Made by a program: the position numbers and the translations under genes. Source: an uncultured Lachnospiraceae bacterium (GTDB lineage Bacteria > Bacillota > Clostridia > Lachnospirales > Lachnospiraceae). Taken from it: 44,774 bases of DNA. This document shows positions 35,058-44,077 of this stretch, one piece after another (the first letter of the stretch is position 1; each line of letters begins with the position of its first letter). The notes below the pieces were generated by a model. That model did no database searches, had not been told where the DNA came from, and worked only from the letters and a program-made list of their open reading frames with translations. The stretch covers positions 1 through 44,774 of the forward strand of contig CACZSI010000135.1 of assembly GCA_902783775.1 (NCBI GenBank), given 5' to 3'.

Positions 35058-36842
35058 TTACATTGGCACTTTTAAATTTGGGATATTATAGTTTTTAATT
35101 CTAATTTGTAATTTTTCTTCATCATTAAAAATATTAATGTCTAAATTGTAGGTGATATTTATCAAAATTCCATTACCACTTCCAGCTGTAATATCCTTAA
35201 TTACAGACTCTCCGAAGTTTTCTCTAAGAAATTTTAAAAATCTCATTGCATCATCCCCGAAAAGTATTCCTTCCATTTTTACATTTTGGTCATTGACCAT
35301 AATAGCCTTTACCACATTGCTGTTTTTTCCCATTATAAAGATATTAGTTATCTTTACTCTAGCTTCGGCAAACAACGGTGTAGGATTTCCCTTGCCAAAT
35401 GGATCTAAACTTTTAATTTGGCGAGCTAAGGGAAGACTAATATATCCAAATGGTAACATTGTATCTATCCAAATCTTTTTAACTAAATCATCTTCGCTTA
35501 GACCACATTTCCTATTAAGCTCAATTCTTAGAGCAGAAACATTTTCTTCTTTAAGAGAAAATCCTGCAGCCATTGAATGACCACCAAACTTTTCAAATAA
35601 ATATTTTACTTCTGACATTTTCTCAAATAGATTATATGTTTCAATAGATCTTCCTGAGCCCTTTATCAAACCACTTTTAGACTTAGTTAATACAAGAGTA
35701 GGCTTATTTAACTCCTCCTTTATTCTTCCCGCCACAATGCCGGCAATACTTTCGTGAAGATCATACATTTCTACCACTAGCACCTTATCATCAGTACTTT
35801 TAGCATACTTTAAACCTTCCTTTACCCCCTTCTCACACATTGCCTTTCGCTCATCGTTTAAACTTTTTAGATGGGCAGCCATCTCTTTAGCTTTTTCTTC
35901 AGAATCCATAGCTAATAACTTTATAGCTTTATTTGCTACTGATATTCTTCCGCTGGCATTTAGTGTAGGACCAATAATAAAGCCATAAGTTCCACTGTTA
36001 ATGCTTTCTCTATTAAGATTTAGAGCGTTAATAAGCGCAGATATACCTATATCAGTAGTCTTTTTAATCTGCCTTAAACTCTCACTTACCACAGCTCTAT
36101 TTTCGCCAATTAAATCCACCACATCAGCTACAGTGGCAATTCCGGCATACATTAAATATTTTTTTATTTTATCTTCTGATATATCCATAGATGAATATAG
36201 AGCTCTCATCAACTGATATGCCACCATTGCTCCACATAATTCCTTAAAAGGATAATCACAATCTTTTTGTTTATGGTCAATAACAGCATCCGCCAAAGGT
36301 ATTTTGTAAACCACTTCATCATTTACTATATCAAAAGGCACTTCATGATGATCTGTAATTACTATGTCCATTCCCAGAGTTTTAGCATAATTCACTTCAT
36401 CGAAGGCTGCTATTCCGTTATCGCAAGTAAGTATTGTATTAACACCATCATCACTGGCTTTTTTTATAAGATTTTTATTAATACCATAACCATCCTTTTC
36501 TCTATCAGGTGCGATAACATCTACTATGGCACCAATTTCTTTTAATGCACTGTAAAGAATAAATCCTGAACATATTCCATCCACATCATAATCGCAGATA
36601 ATACGGATTTTATTTTTTCCTGCCACCTTTATTTTTAGAATATCTACCGCTTTATCCATATCTTTAAATAACCATGGGGATGATAACTTAGATACATCAG
36701 GATTAAGATAGTTTTCAATATCATTTATATCAACTATATCTCTATTTCTGATAACTCTGGCAGTGACTTTATCAATATTAAATTTTTTAGCTATTTTATC
36801 AAAATCAGCTTTCTTGCTGTGTATATACCAATTTTCCTTCAT
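35058..36842 (-). CDS. recJ: Single-stranded-DNA exonuclease RecJ
   Basis: RecJ degrades single-stranded DNA 5' to 3' in recombination and repair. The 594-residue protein has DHH motifs: CDYDVDGICSG (84-90), TCDNGIAA, VITDHHEVP and VIDHKQKDCDYPF, then the DHHA1 motif FGGHSMAAGFSL and an OB domain. Length is near the E. coli enzyme and shorter than B. subtilis RecJ. It lies downstream of secDF beyond a hairpin. Confidence 0.94.
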   Translation of the reverse strand: MKENWYIHSKKADFDKIAKKFNIDKVTARVIRNRDIVDINDIENYLNPDVSKLSSPWLFKDMDKAVDILKIKVAGKNKIRIICDYDVDGICSGFILYSALKEIGAIVDVIAPDREKDGYGINKNLIKKASDDGVNTILTCDNGIAAFDEVNYAKTLGMDIVITDHHEVPFDIVNDEVVYKIPLADAVIDHKQKDCDYPFKELCGAMVAYQLMRALYSSMDISEDKIKKYLMYAGIATVADVVDLIGENRAVVSESLRQIKKTTDIGISALINALNLNRESINSGTYGFIIGPTLNASGRISVANKAIKLLAMDSEEKAKEMAAHLKSLNDERKAMCEKGVKEGLKYAKSTDDKVLVVEMYDLHESIAGIVAGRIKEELNKPTLVLTKSKSGLIKGSGRSIETYNLFEKMSEVKYLFEKFGGHSMAAGFSLKEENVSALRIELNRKCGLSEDDLVKKIWIDTMLPFGYISLPLARQIKSLDPFGKGNPTPLFAEARVKITNIFIMGKNSNVVKAIMVNDQNVKMEGILFGDDAMRFLKFLRENFGESVIKDITAGSGNGILINITYNLDINIFNDEEKLQIRIKNYNIPNLKVPM

Positions 36843-36862
36843 TTTCCTGCCTGCTAATTATT

Positions 36863-36888
36863 AAAACGGCACCAAATGGCGCCGTTTT
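36863..36888 (-). terminator. secDF terminator
   Basis: Arms 36863-36873 and 36878-36888 form an 11-bp stem with one A-C mismatch and an AAAT loop. On the minus strand it ends in TTTTAATAATT. The weak tail suggests partial read-through into recJ, which has no promoter I can see. Confidence 0.7.
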
Positions 36889-36910
36889 AATTAATATAAT
36901 TTTAATTTAA

Positions 36911-39217
36911 TTATTTATTCTTTTTATGAATTTTATTAGCTTCCTTTTCAGCTAAAGCCTTATCATAAGCTTTTCCTTTAAGTACATACCATAAAGAACC
37001 AGCGATACATACTGATGAATAAGCACCACAAACGATACCTACCATCAATGGTAATGTAAACTCTTTAATTGAAGATACACCCATAATGTAAATCATAAAT
37101 ACTGCTACGAATGTAGTTAATGAAGTATAAATACTTCTTGTAAGTGTCTGTGAGATACTCTTATTAACAACATTTTCCATAGTTTCCTTAGGTTCCATAG
37201 CTGCTCTGTTCTCACGGATACGGTCGAATACTACGATTGTAGCATTGATTGAGTAACCGATAATTGTAAGAACGCAGGCGATGAATGTTGTACCTACTGT
37301 AAGTCTTGTTAATGCATAGCATCCAATAACGATAAGTACATCATGTGCTAAACATAAGATAGCTGAAATAGCAAACTGAATATTTCTAAATCTGAACCAG
37401 ATGTAGAATAACATACAAATTAAGGCAATGATTGTAGCGATAACAGCATCCTGTCTCATTTCCTTAGATACTGTACTTGTAATCATATTGTTAGCAAAGT
37501 TTCCATCTTTAAGTGTCTTAGCATCGTATTTCTTTACTAACATGTTTGTGAACTTATCGAACTTATCGCCCTCTAACTTCTTAGTCTTAATTGTAAATGT
37601 GTTTGTTGCTTTATCGATAGATGCCTGGATATCGTTTGAACCGATTTCCTTAGCAATATCATTCTTGATGCGCTTATTAAAGTCATCCATATTGTATTTC
37701 TTATTAAAAGCTACTGTTGTAGTCTGACCGCTCTTAAACTCGATACTGTAGTTAAACGCATCTCCCTTAGAAGCGTTAAATGCAAGTGCTCCTAATCCAA
37801 TAGCGATAACAACTAATGAAACAACCCAGTAAACAAATCTCTTCTGTACGAATGAAATAACTTTCTTAATCATTTCCTTACCGTACATTGAAGGCTTATC
37901 AAATCCCATATTGAATAATAGGTTAATAAGAATTCTAGAAACAACTAAAGCTGTGAATAACTGAACAACGATACCGATAGCTAATGTTGTAGCGAATCCC
38001 TTAACTGTACCTGAACCTCTCCATAGAAGTACAAGTGCTGCAATAAATGTTGTAATATTTCCATCCACGATAGCTGATGTAGCTTTTGAGAAACCAGTTT
38101 TAATAGCTTCCTCTACTCTGACTCCGCGTGCAATTTCTTCTCTAATACGAGCATAAATAATAACGTTAGCATCTACTGCCATACCGATATTAAGGATGAT
38201 ACCTGCAATACCTGGTAATGTAAGTGTTGCATTATAACCGTTTAATGCAAGTAACATAAGCTCTAAATAAGCTACTAATGATAAACATGCTGCGATTCCA
38301 GGAACTCTGTAAACGAATAACATGAAAATCATGATAATGATAAGACCAATCAATCCTGCCATAACACTCTTAGATAAAGCGTCTGAACCTAACTGTCCAC
38401 TGGCAACACTATGGCTAATCTCATTTAACTCAAGTGATAAAGAACCGATACGGATGTTTGAAGCTAACTTATCAGCTTCCTCTTTAGAAGCCATTCCTGT
38501 AATCTGAGCCTCACCACCTAAAATAGGATCATTGATAGTAGGAGCACTAATCACCTTACCGTCATAGATAATATATGATGTCTTATCGTCAAACTGAGTA
38601 GTCATATCAGCAAAGGCCTTAGTTCCCTTATCATTTAACTTAAGTGAAACGATATCTTCTGTGGCAGTCTTCTGCTCATTCATAGTTGTGTTACCCTGAG
38701 CATCTTTAACTTCCTCACCAGTTAACCAAATCTTATAAACACCTTTGTACTGTGGATCATCTTTAAGTTCAATAAATTCTTTATTCTCTAACTGTTTTTT
38801 TGTTGGCTTAGTTGATTCATCTTTAGTACAGAAATAAAGTGAACCAGGTTTACCTAATTCCTTTAATACTTTCTCAGCATCATTCTCACCAGGAATTTCA
38901 ACAGTAATTCTCTTTTCACCTTCGATGTAAGCCTGAGCCTCAGTACTGAACTGCTGTACTCTTAACTCCATCTTTCTCTTAGTGTCATCTAACTGTTTCT
39001 GTGTCCAGTTTTTATTATTCTTTGAAACTTCATAAGTGATACTTACACCACCTTTAAGATCAAGACCCTGTGTAATATACTTAGCCTGACCTCTGTCTGT
39101 TCCGAACTTACCTACCTGAAGTCCACTATTAAGAACGTAGCCCATAATCAACATAATTACAATTATTAATGTAAATTTAGCTGATGCGCTACCTTTACTC
39201 ATTCTCTTAAATTTCAT
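36911..39217 (-). CDS. secDF: Fused SecD-SecF protein translocase accessory subunit
   Basis: SecDF uses the proton gradient to help pull secreted proteins across the membrane. The 768 residues fuse SecD (1 to about 430; TQGLDLKGGVSI, then a long extracytoplasmic domain, then MAVDANVIIYARIREE) with SecF (about 440-768; FDRIRENR). Twelve membrane helices are expected. It lies 39 bases downstream of the SCIFF maturase with no terminator between, so it is probably transcribed with the SCIFF genes. Confidence 0.96.
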   Translation of the reverse strand: MKFKRMSKGSASAKFTLIIVIMLIMGYVLNSGLQVGKFGTDRGQAKYITQGLDLKGGVSITYEVSKNNKNWTQKQLDDTKRKMELRVQQFSTEAQAYIEGEKRITVEIPGENDAEKVLKELGKPGSLYFCTKDESTKPTKKQLENKEFIELKDDPQYKGVYKIWLTGEEVKDAQGNTTMNEQKTATEDIVSLKLNDKGTKAFADMTTQFDDKTSYIIYDGKVISAPTINDPILGGEAQITGMASKEEADKLASNIRIGSLSLELNEISHSVASGQLGSDALSKSVMAGLIGLIIIMIFMLFVYRVPGIAACLSLVAYLELMLLALNGYNATLTLPGIAGIILNIGMAVDANVIIYARIREEIARGVRVEEAIKTGFSKATSAIVDGNITTFIAALVLLWRGSGTVKGFATTLAIGIVVQLFTALVVSRILINLLFNMGFDKPSMYGKEMIKKVISFVQKRFVYWVVSLVVIAIGLGALAFNASKGDAFNYSIEFKSGQTTTVAFNKKYNMDDFNKRIKNDIAKEIGSNDIQASIDKATNTFTIKTKKLEGDKFDKFTNMLVKKYDAKTLKDGNFANNMITSTVSKEMRQDAVIATIIALICMLFYIWFRFRNIQFAISAILCLAHDVLIVIGCYALTRLTVGTTFIACVLTIIGYSINATIVVFDRIRENRAAMEPKETMENVVNKSISQTLTRSIYTSLTTFVAVFMIYIMGVSSIKEFTLPLMVGIVCGAYSSVCIAGSLWYVLKGKAYDKALAEKEANKIHKKNK

Positions 39218-39256
39218 TTTTAATAAACCTACTTTCTATATTTGTTTATGAAATCT

Positions 39257-40621
39257 CTAAGATTCCATATCTGCTAATGCAGCTTTTATCATTATAGAGC
39301 ATTCAACTCTTTTTCTTTCCATTTCACACCCGATACCATATGTATCATTGATTTTACCTGTAAAGTTATATGAATTAGCAGCACATCCACCGCTACAGTA
39401 AAATTTAGCAAAGCAATTTTTACAATCTTCTTTAGAGTACACATTACAGCATGAGAATTCTTCTACTATATCATCTCTGACAATTCCTTCATCCACATTT
39501 CCTAATAAGAAATCTTCATTGCCAACGAACTGATGACATGGATAAAAATCTCCCCAAGGTGTGACAGCTAAATACTCTGTACCTGAACCACATCCGGCTA
39601 ATCTCTTATAAACACAAGGTCCCTGACTTAAGTCAATCATAAAGTGGAAGAAATTAAATCCTCTACCCTGCTTATGTCTTTCTAAATAGAAATTAGCTAA
39701 TTCATCGTACTGTTCAAGTATCTGTGGAATATCCTCTTCTCTTATAGAATAATCTGCCTCTAAAGGTGCCACCACCGGTTCCATAGACATCTGCTTAAAT
39801 CCTAAGTCTGCGTAGTGTTCCACATCCTTAGCAAAGTCTAGATTATTTCTGGTGAATGTTCCTCTGATGTAGTAGTTTTCCTGATTTCTGCTCTCTGCCA
39901 CCTTCTTAAACTTAGGGACAATTAAATCATAACTACCCTTACCATTTCTAAACGGTCTCATCTTATCATTAATCTCTTTACGACCATCTAGACTTAGAAC
40001 AATGTTAGACATTTCCTTATTGGCAAATTCTAGAATTTCATCATTTAATAACACACCATTAGTAGTTAAAGTAAATCTGAAATTCTTATTCTTTTCTTTT
40101 TCAATGCTTCTGCCATATTCAACTAACTGTTTTACAACGTCCCAGTTCATTAATGGCTCACCACCGAAAAAGTCCACTTCTAAATTAGTTCTAGCACCGG
40201 AATTCTCAACTAGAAAATCGAGAGCTTTCTTACCTACTTCAAAAGACATTAGCGCTCTTCTTCCATGATATTCACCTTCCTCTGCAAAACAATATTTACA
40301 AGCTAGGTTACAATCATGGGCTATATGAAGACAAAGAGCTTTAACTACAGGTTTTTTAACCTTCTTAAAGTCTTTTATAAATGGCTCATATACATCTTCA
40401 CAATATAACTGTCCATCTTCTTTTAGCTGCTCTACCTCTTCTAGTGATTCCTTAATGCTTTCAACGGGATATTTTTCCTTCAAACTGTCTAGGACTTCAT
40501 CCTTAGAATGATTCTCAAATAACTCAATAACATCATAGGTAACATCATCTACAACATGTACTGATCCGCTTTCCACGTCCATTACAATATTGTATCCATT
40601 ACTTTTATATTGATGAATCAC
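39257..40621 (-). CDS. scfB: SCIFF peptide maturase (radical SAM/SPASM)
   Basis: This 454-residue enzyme is a radical SAM protein with the cluster motif CNLACKYC (C104, C108, C111) and a C-terminal SPASM region rich in cysteine (CGSGTEYLAVTPWGDFYPCHQF, CKNCFAKFYCSGGCAANS in pieces), matching the SCIFF-maturase family. An N-terminal PqqD-like segment (1-80) can bind the substrate leader. It forms Cys-to-Thr thioethers in the SCIFF peptide encoded 22 bases upstream. The start is a GTG behind GAGGATAT. Confidence 0.95.
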   Translation of the reverse strand: MIHQYKSNGYNIVMDVESGSVHVVDDVTYDVIELFENHSKDEVLDSLKEKYPVESIKESLEEVEQLKEDGQLYCEDVYEPFIKDFKKVKKPVVKALCLHIAHDCNLACKYCFAEEGEYHGRRALMSFEVGKKALDFLVENSGARTNLEVDFFGGEPLMNWDVVKQLVEYGRSIEKEKNKNFRFTLTTNGVLLNDEILEFANKEMSNIVLSLDGRKEINDKMRPFRNGKGSYDLIVPKFKKVAESRNQENYYIRGTFTRNNLDFAKDVEHYADLGFKQMSMEPVVAPLEADYSIREEDIPQILEQYDELANFYLERHKQGRGFNFFHFMIDLSQGPCVYKRLAGCGSGTEYLAVTPWGDFYPCHQFVGNEDFLLGNVDEGIVRDDIVEEFSCCNVYSKEDCKNCFAKFYCSGGCAANSYNFTGKINDTYGIGCEMERKRVECSIMIKAALADMES

Positions 40622-40643
40622 TTTTATATCCTCACATTTTCAA

Positions 40644-40784
40644 TTATTTATTTTCGCAAGTCTGGTTTCCTACTGTACAAGAAGTTTTACAAGCTGACTG
40701 GCATGATGTCTGGCACTCACCACATCCACCGTTCTTCATTGTCTCCTTCATTGTTTTTCCTGTTAATGTTTTAATATGTTTCAT
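40644..40784 (-). CDS. scfA: SCIFF peptide (six cysteines in forty-five residues)
   Basis: A 46-residue precursor too short for most gene callers. It reads MKHIKTLTGKTMKETMKNGG followed by a Cys-rich core with cysteines at 21, 24, 28, 32, 36 and 43 and threonines among them. This is the SCIFF family, near-universal in Clostridia and modified by the adjacent radical SAM enzyme. From memory, a characterised homologue has a thioether between C32 and T37; both residues are at those positions here. GGAGG lies seven bases before the ATG, behind a strong promoter. Its biological role is unknown. Confidence 0.95.
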   Translation of the reverse strand: MKHIKTLTGKTMKETMKNGGCGECQTSCQSACKTSCTVGNQTCENK

Positions 40785-40837
40785 AACAAAACCTCCATAA
40801 ATTTCATCTTTATGCACAATAGCGCAATTCTTTGTTT

Positions 40838-40865
40838 ATTATACCATATACTAGCATTTTTTCAA
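40838..40865 (-). promoter_or_regulatory. Promoter of scfA-scfB-secDF
   Basis: On the minus strand TTGAAA (40860-40865), 16 bases, then TATAAT (40838-40843) preceded by TGG. The predicted start near 40831 gives a 47-nt leader. Confidence 0.7.
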
Positions 40866-40925
40866 TTATTTTATGTTTATAATTTCAATGTTTTATCCTG
40901 TCTGATATTCCCTTGTGGCCTAACC

Positions 40926-40954
40926 TTGACTTATATTTTTTTATTATGTAAAAT
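40926..40954 (+). promoter_or_regulatory. Promoter of the CNNM/CBS transporter gene
   Basis: TTGACT (40926-40931) and TAAAAT (40949-40954) are 17 bases apart. The start near 40961 fits the ribosome binding site at 40977-40982 and the ATG at 40989, and rules out the longer upstream frame. Confidence 0.7.
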
Positions 40955-40988
40955 TTTATACAAATACTTATATATAAAGGAGAATTTT

Positions 40989-42284
40989 ATGGACCCCATA
41001 AACATAATATTATTGGTAACTCTTTGTTGTTTGCTTTTATTATCAGCATTCTTCTCATCGGCGGAAACAGCTATTACCACAATAAGTAAGGTACGCGTGA
41101 GAATGTTAAATGATGATGGAAATAAAAAAGCAAAAATCCTATCTGAAATACTCGAAAAACCTAATAAGATGTTAACCACTATTCTAGTCGGAAATAATAT
41201 TGTAAATCTTTCCGCATCTTCCATTACTACTATTTTTATAAATAAACAGTTTAAAGTAGGTTGGGCTATCAGTATCGGTGTTGGAGTTCTAACATTTCTA
41301 ATTATTATTTTCGGTGAAATAATTCCTAAGACAGTTGCCAGAGTTCATTCAGAGTCATTAGCTCTAGCATATGCCAGACCAATTAAGTCTCTTATGAGCA
41401 TTCTTTCACCGATAATTTTTATTTTAAACTTATTTTCAACAGTTATTTTAAAAATATTTAGAATCAATATAAATCTTAACTCTTCTACTATCACTGAAGA
41501 TGAACTTAGAACATTGATGGACGTTAGTGAGGAGGAAGGAATCATTGAAACTGAAGAAAAAGATATGATTAACAACGTTTTCGATTTTGGAGATGCATGT
41601 GTTAAGGATGTCTTAGTCCCTAAGGTTGATGTTACTATGATTCCAATTGATATTACATATGATGAATTAATGAATGTAATAAGCGATGTTAAATATACCC
41701 GTTTTCCTGTTTACAGAGATGACACTGACAATGTAACCGGTATTTTAAATATCAAGGATATGCTTATTGAACATATTGATAAAAGCAATTTCAAACTTAC
41801 TAATCTTATCCGTGAGCCTTTCTTTACTTATGAGTTAAAGGAACTTAATGATTTATTAGTGGAAATGCGAAACGAAGACACCAGTATGTGTGTAGTATTA
41901 GATGAATATGGTCAGACTGAAGGTATTATCACTCTAGAAGATATTATCGAGGAAATCATTGGAGAGATAAGAGATGAGTTTGATGAGGATGAAAAAGAAG
42001 TTATAAGAAAAATCAAAGATAATCTCTACTTAGTGGAGGGTTCAGTTAACTTAGATGACTTTAATGAAAGACTGGGAACTGATATTGATTCAGAAATTTA
42101 CGAATCTTTAGGCGGATTAATTATCGAAACCTTAGAGCGTATTCCTAAAAGAGGCGATACTGTTAAGATAGGAAATCTGCTAATGAGAGTTACTAGAATG
42201 GACGGCAGACGAATCGATTATGTAAGAGTTAGAATTGAAAATCCTACACCTAAACAGTCAGTTTTAGAAGGTGATGACGAATAG
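40989..42284 (+). CDS. CNNM/CBS-domain membrane protein (hemolysin C/CorC-like)
   Basis: This 431-residue protein has a CNNM (DUF21) membrane domain of about four helices (1-200), two CBS repeats (TRFPVYRDDTDNVTGILNI; VVLDEYGQTEGIITLEDIIEE) and a C-terminal CorC/HlyC domain (DDFNERLGTDIDSE). Homologues export or transport Mg2+ or other divalent cations; the hemolysin name is historical. The frame is open from 40776, but AAAGGAG before the ATG at 40989 and the promoter location decide the start. The extra 71 codons would overlap the SCIFF promoter. It ends at a strong bidirectional terminator. Confidence 0.92.
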   Translation: MDPINIILLVTLCCLLLLSAFFSSAETAITTISKVRVRMLNDDGNKKAKILSEILEKPNKMLTTILVGNNIVNLSASSITTIFINKQFKVGWAISIGVGVLTFLIIIFGEIIPKTVARVHSESLALAYARPIKSLMSILSPIIFILNLFSTVILKIFRININLNSSTITEDELRTLMDVSEEEGIIETEEKDMINNVFDFGDACVKDVLVPKVDVTMIPIDITYDELMNVISDVKYTRFPVYRDDTDNVTGILNIKDMLIEHIDKSNFKLTNLIREPFFTYELKELNDLLVEMRNEDTSMCVVLDEYGQTEGIITLEDIIEEIIGEIRDEFDEDEKEVIRKIKDNLYLVEGSVNLDDFNERLGTDIDSEIYESLGGLIIETLERIPKRGDTVKIGNLLMRVTRMDGRRIDYVRVRIENPTPKQSVLEGDDE

Positions 42285-42286
42285 TA

Positions 42287-42322
42287 AAAAAACAGTTTTG
42301 GTTAATTCCAAAACTGTTTTTT
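42287..42322. terminator. Bidirectional intrinsic terminator
   Basis: Arms 42287-42301 and 42308-42322 form a perfect 15-bp stem with a 6-base loop, with A and T runs on both ends. It lies between the convergent transporter and pyrI genes. Confidence 0.92.
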
Positions 42323-42324
42323 GT

Positions 42325-42765
42325 TTATAGTTTTTCCCAGAGTCTTCCCTGCTGCTCGTCACAATACTGACATCTGTATAATGCCTTTTCTTTATCAGTT
42401 AAAACAAAGATATGATTTAACTCCTGCTCTATTGATGTAATACATCTAGGGTTTTTACAGTGAAGTACATTTACTATCTTCTCCGGTAATTTTAATTCTC
42501 TTTTTTCAACTAGCTTTCCATCCTGAATTATGTCCACTGTAATATTATGGTCAATAAAAGCTATTGTATCTAAGTCTACTAAATCTAAGGATCCCTCAAC
42601 TTTTATAATGTCTTTTTTACCCATTTTAGAACTTCTGGCATTTTTTATAATTGCTATCTGGCAATCAATCTCCTCCATTTTTAAATAATGGTAAATAGCC
42701 ATTGCTCTTCCGGCCTGAATGTGATCAAGTACAAATCCATTTTGAATCTCATCTACGTTAATCAT
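42325..42765 (-). CDS. pyrI: Aspartate carbamoyltransferase regulatory chain
   Basis: PyrI binds CTP/ATP and controls PyrB activity in pyrimidine synthesis. The 146-residue protein has the allosteric domain ([19 protein letters not shown]) and a C-terminal zinc ribbon with CKNPRC and CQYC, all four ligands present. Its ATG overlaps the pyrB stop by four bases. Confidence 0.97.
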   Translation of the reverse strand: MINVDEIQNGFVLDHIQAGRAMAIYHYLKMEEIDCQIAIIKNARSSKMGKKDIIKVEGSLDLVDLDTIAFIDHNITVDIIQDGKLVEKRELKLPEKIVNVLHCKNPRCITSIEQELNHIFVLTDKEKALYRCQYCDEQQGRLWEKL

Positions 42766-43676
42766 ACTTCCACCTCCAAAAGTTTTAATATAAGGGCCAT
42801 TCTGACATAAACACCATATTTAGCCTGCTTAAAATATACTGCTCTAGGATCATCGTCCACATTGACAGATATCTCATTAACTCTAGGCAATGGATGAAGA
42901 ACTAACATATCATCTTTAGCCATCTGCATTTTATCTTTAGTTAAAACAAAGCTGTCCTTAAGTCTTATATAATCTTCTTCATTAAAGAATCTCTCACGCT
43001 GTACTCTAGTCATATACAGTAAATCTAAATCACCAATGCTCTCCTCTAGTTTAGTAACCTCTTTATATTCTGCATTGGCATTATCTAATTCTTTTATAAT
43101 ATAGTCAGGAACACATAACTCTTTAGGGGAAATAAATACAAATTTAACATCATCATATCTTAAAAGCGCATTTATTAATGAGTGAACTGTTCTTCCGAAT
43201 TTTAGATCTCCACATAAACCGATGGTGAATCCACCTAACTTTCCTTTTAGATTCTTAATAGTCAATAAATCTGTTAAAGTCTGTGTAGGGTGCTGATGTC
43301 CACCGTCACCTGCATTAATAACAGGTATTTCAGATTTAGAAGATGCCACAAGTGCCGCACCCTCCTTAGGATGTCTTATAGCTGCAATATCGGCATATGA
43401 AGATATTACTCTGATAGTATCTGATACACTCTCTCCTTTAGCCGCTGAGCTGGATGTAGCCTCTGAGAAACCTAAAACATTTCCTCCTAAATTCATCATA
43501 GCTGCCTCAAAACTCAATCTAGTTCTAGTACTAGGTTCATAGAATAATGTAGCTAACTTCATGCCGTCACATACCTTAGCATACTTCTTAGGATTATTTT
43601 CAATATCCTTCGCCACTTTAAACAAGTCATCGAGTTCTTCAACTGTAAAATCCAATGGACTTATTAAATGTCTCAT
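42762..43676 (-). CDS. pyrB: Aspartate carbamoyltransferase catalytic chain
   Basis: PyrB condenses carbamoyl phosphate with aspartate, the committed step of pyrimidine synthesis. The 304-residue protein has the carbamoyl-phosphate loop [10 protein letters not shown] (S49-R53), HPTQTLTDL and [15 protein letters not shown] five bases ahead sets the ATG at 43676; eight extra upstream codons are discarded. It starts 29 bases after rnpB. Confidence 0.97.
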   Translation of the reverse strand: MRHLISPLDFTVEELDDLFKVAKDIENNPKKYAKVCDGMKLATLFYEPSTRTRLSFEAAMMNLGGNVLGFSEATSSSAAKGESVSDTIRVISSYADIAAIRHPKEGAALVASSKSEIPVINAGDGGHQHPTQTLTDLLTIKNLKGKLGGFTIGLCGDLKFGRTVHSLINALLRYDDVKFVFISPKELCVPDYIIKELDNANAEYKEVTKLEESIGDLDLLYMTRVQRERFFNEEDYIRLKDSFVLTKDKMQMAKDDMLVLHPLPRVNEISVNVDDDPRAVYFKQAKYGVYVRMALILKLLEVEV

Positions 43677-43705
43677 AATGTCCTCCTGCATATTTTTCAT
43701 TATAT

Positions 43706-44041
43706 GAGTAAAGCTATAAGCCGGGTTATGTATTAGATAATCATCTATCTAGGCTTATTGTTGCCAATAAGCTCAAGCGACCTACCCGGAACAGGCGGGC
43801 AACCTTATGTTCACTGTTCGGTCTTGCTTCAGGTGGGGTTTACACTGACCCGCGATGTCACCACCGCAGCGGTAGGCTCTTACCCTACCATTTCATCCTT
43901 ACCCAATGGGCGGTTTCATTTCTGTTGCACTTTCCTTAGAGTCACCTCCACCGGCCGTTAGCCGGCACCCTGCCCTATGAAGCCCGGACTTTCCTCGTCT
44001 ACTCACTTTCGCATTAGTAGCCGCGATTATCTGCTTTACTC
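43706..44041 (-). ncRNA. rnpB: RNase P RNA, class A
   Basis: The catalytic RNA of RNase P, which trims tRNA 5' ends. The minus strand has the universal GAGGAAAGTCCGGGCT, AGGGCAGGGTGCCGGCTAA, GTGCAACAGAAA, and CACCTGAAGCAAGACC blocks, and ACCCGGCTTATAG near the 3' end. Terminal helix P1 is closed by GAGTAAAG (44034-44041) and CTTTACTC (43706-43713). It is about 336 nt. No reading frame here is meaningful. The exact mature ends are inferred from the P1 helix. Confidence 0.95.
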
Positions 44042-44048
44042 AAAATAT

Positions 44049-44077
44049 ATAATACAACATTTCTAGGCTTTTTTAAA
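44049..44077 (-). promoter_or_regulatory. Candidate rnpB promoter
   Basis: On the minus strand TTTAAA (44072-44077), 17 bases, and TATTAT (44049-44054). The -35 overlaps the stop codon of the nucleoside kinase gene. The predicted start is at or next to the RNA 5' end (44041). Confidence 0.5.

Noticed and set aside
40776..40988. Longer N-terminus for the CNNM/CBS transporter
   Set aside because: The extra codons lie over the SCIFF promoter and upstream of the transporter's own promoter; AAAGGAG marks the ATG at 40989.
43699..43704. TATAAT as a proven pyrB promoter
   Set aside because: No -35 at 16-18 bases; kept only as a possibility.
43758..43961. Plus-strand open frame of 67 codons
   Set aside because: It lies wholly within RNase P RNA on the other strand.
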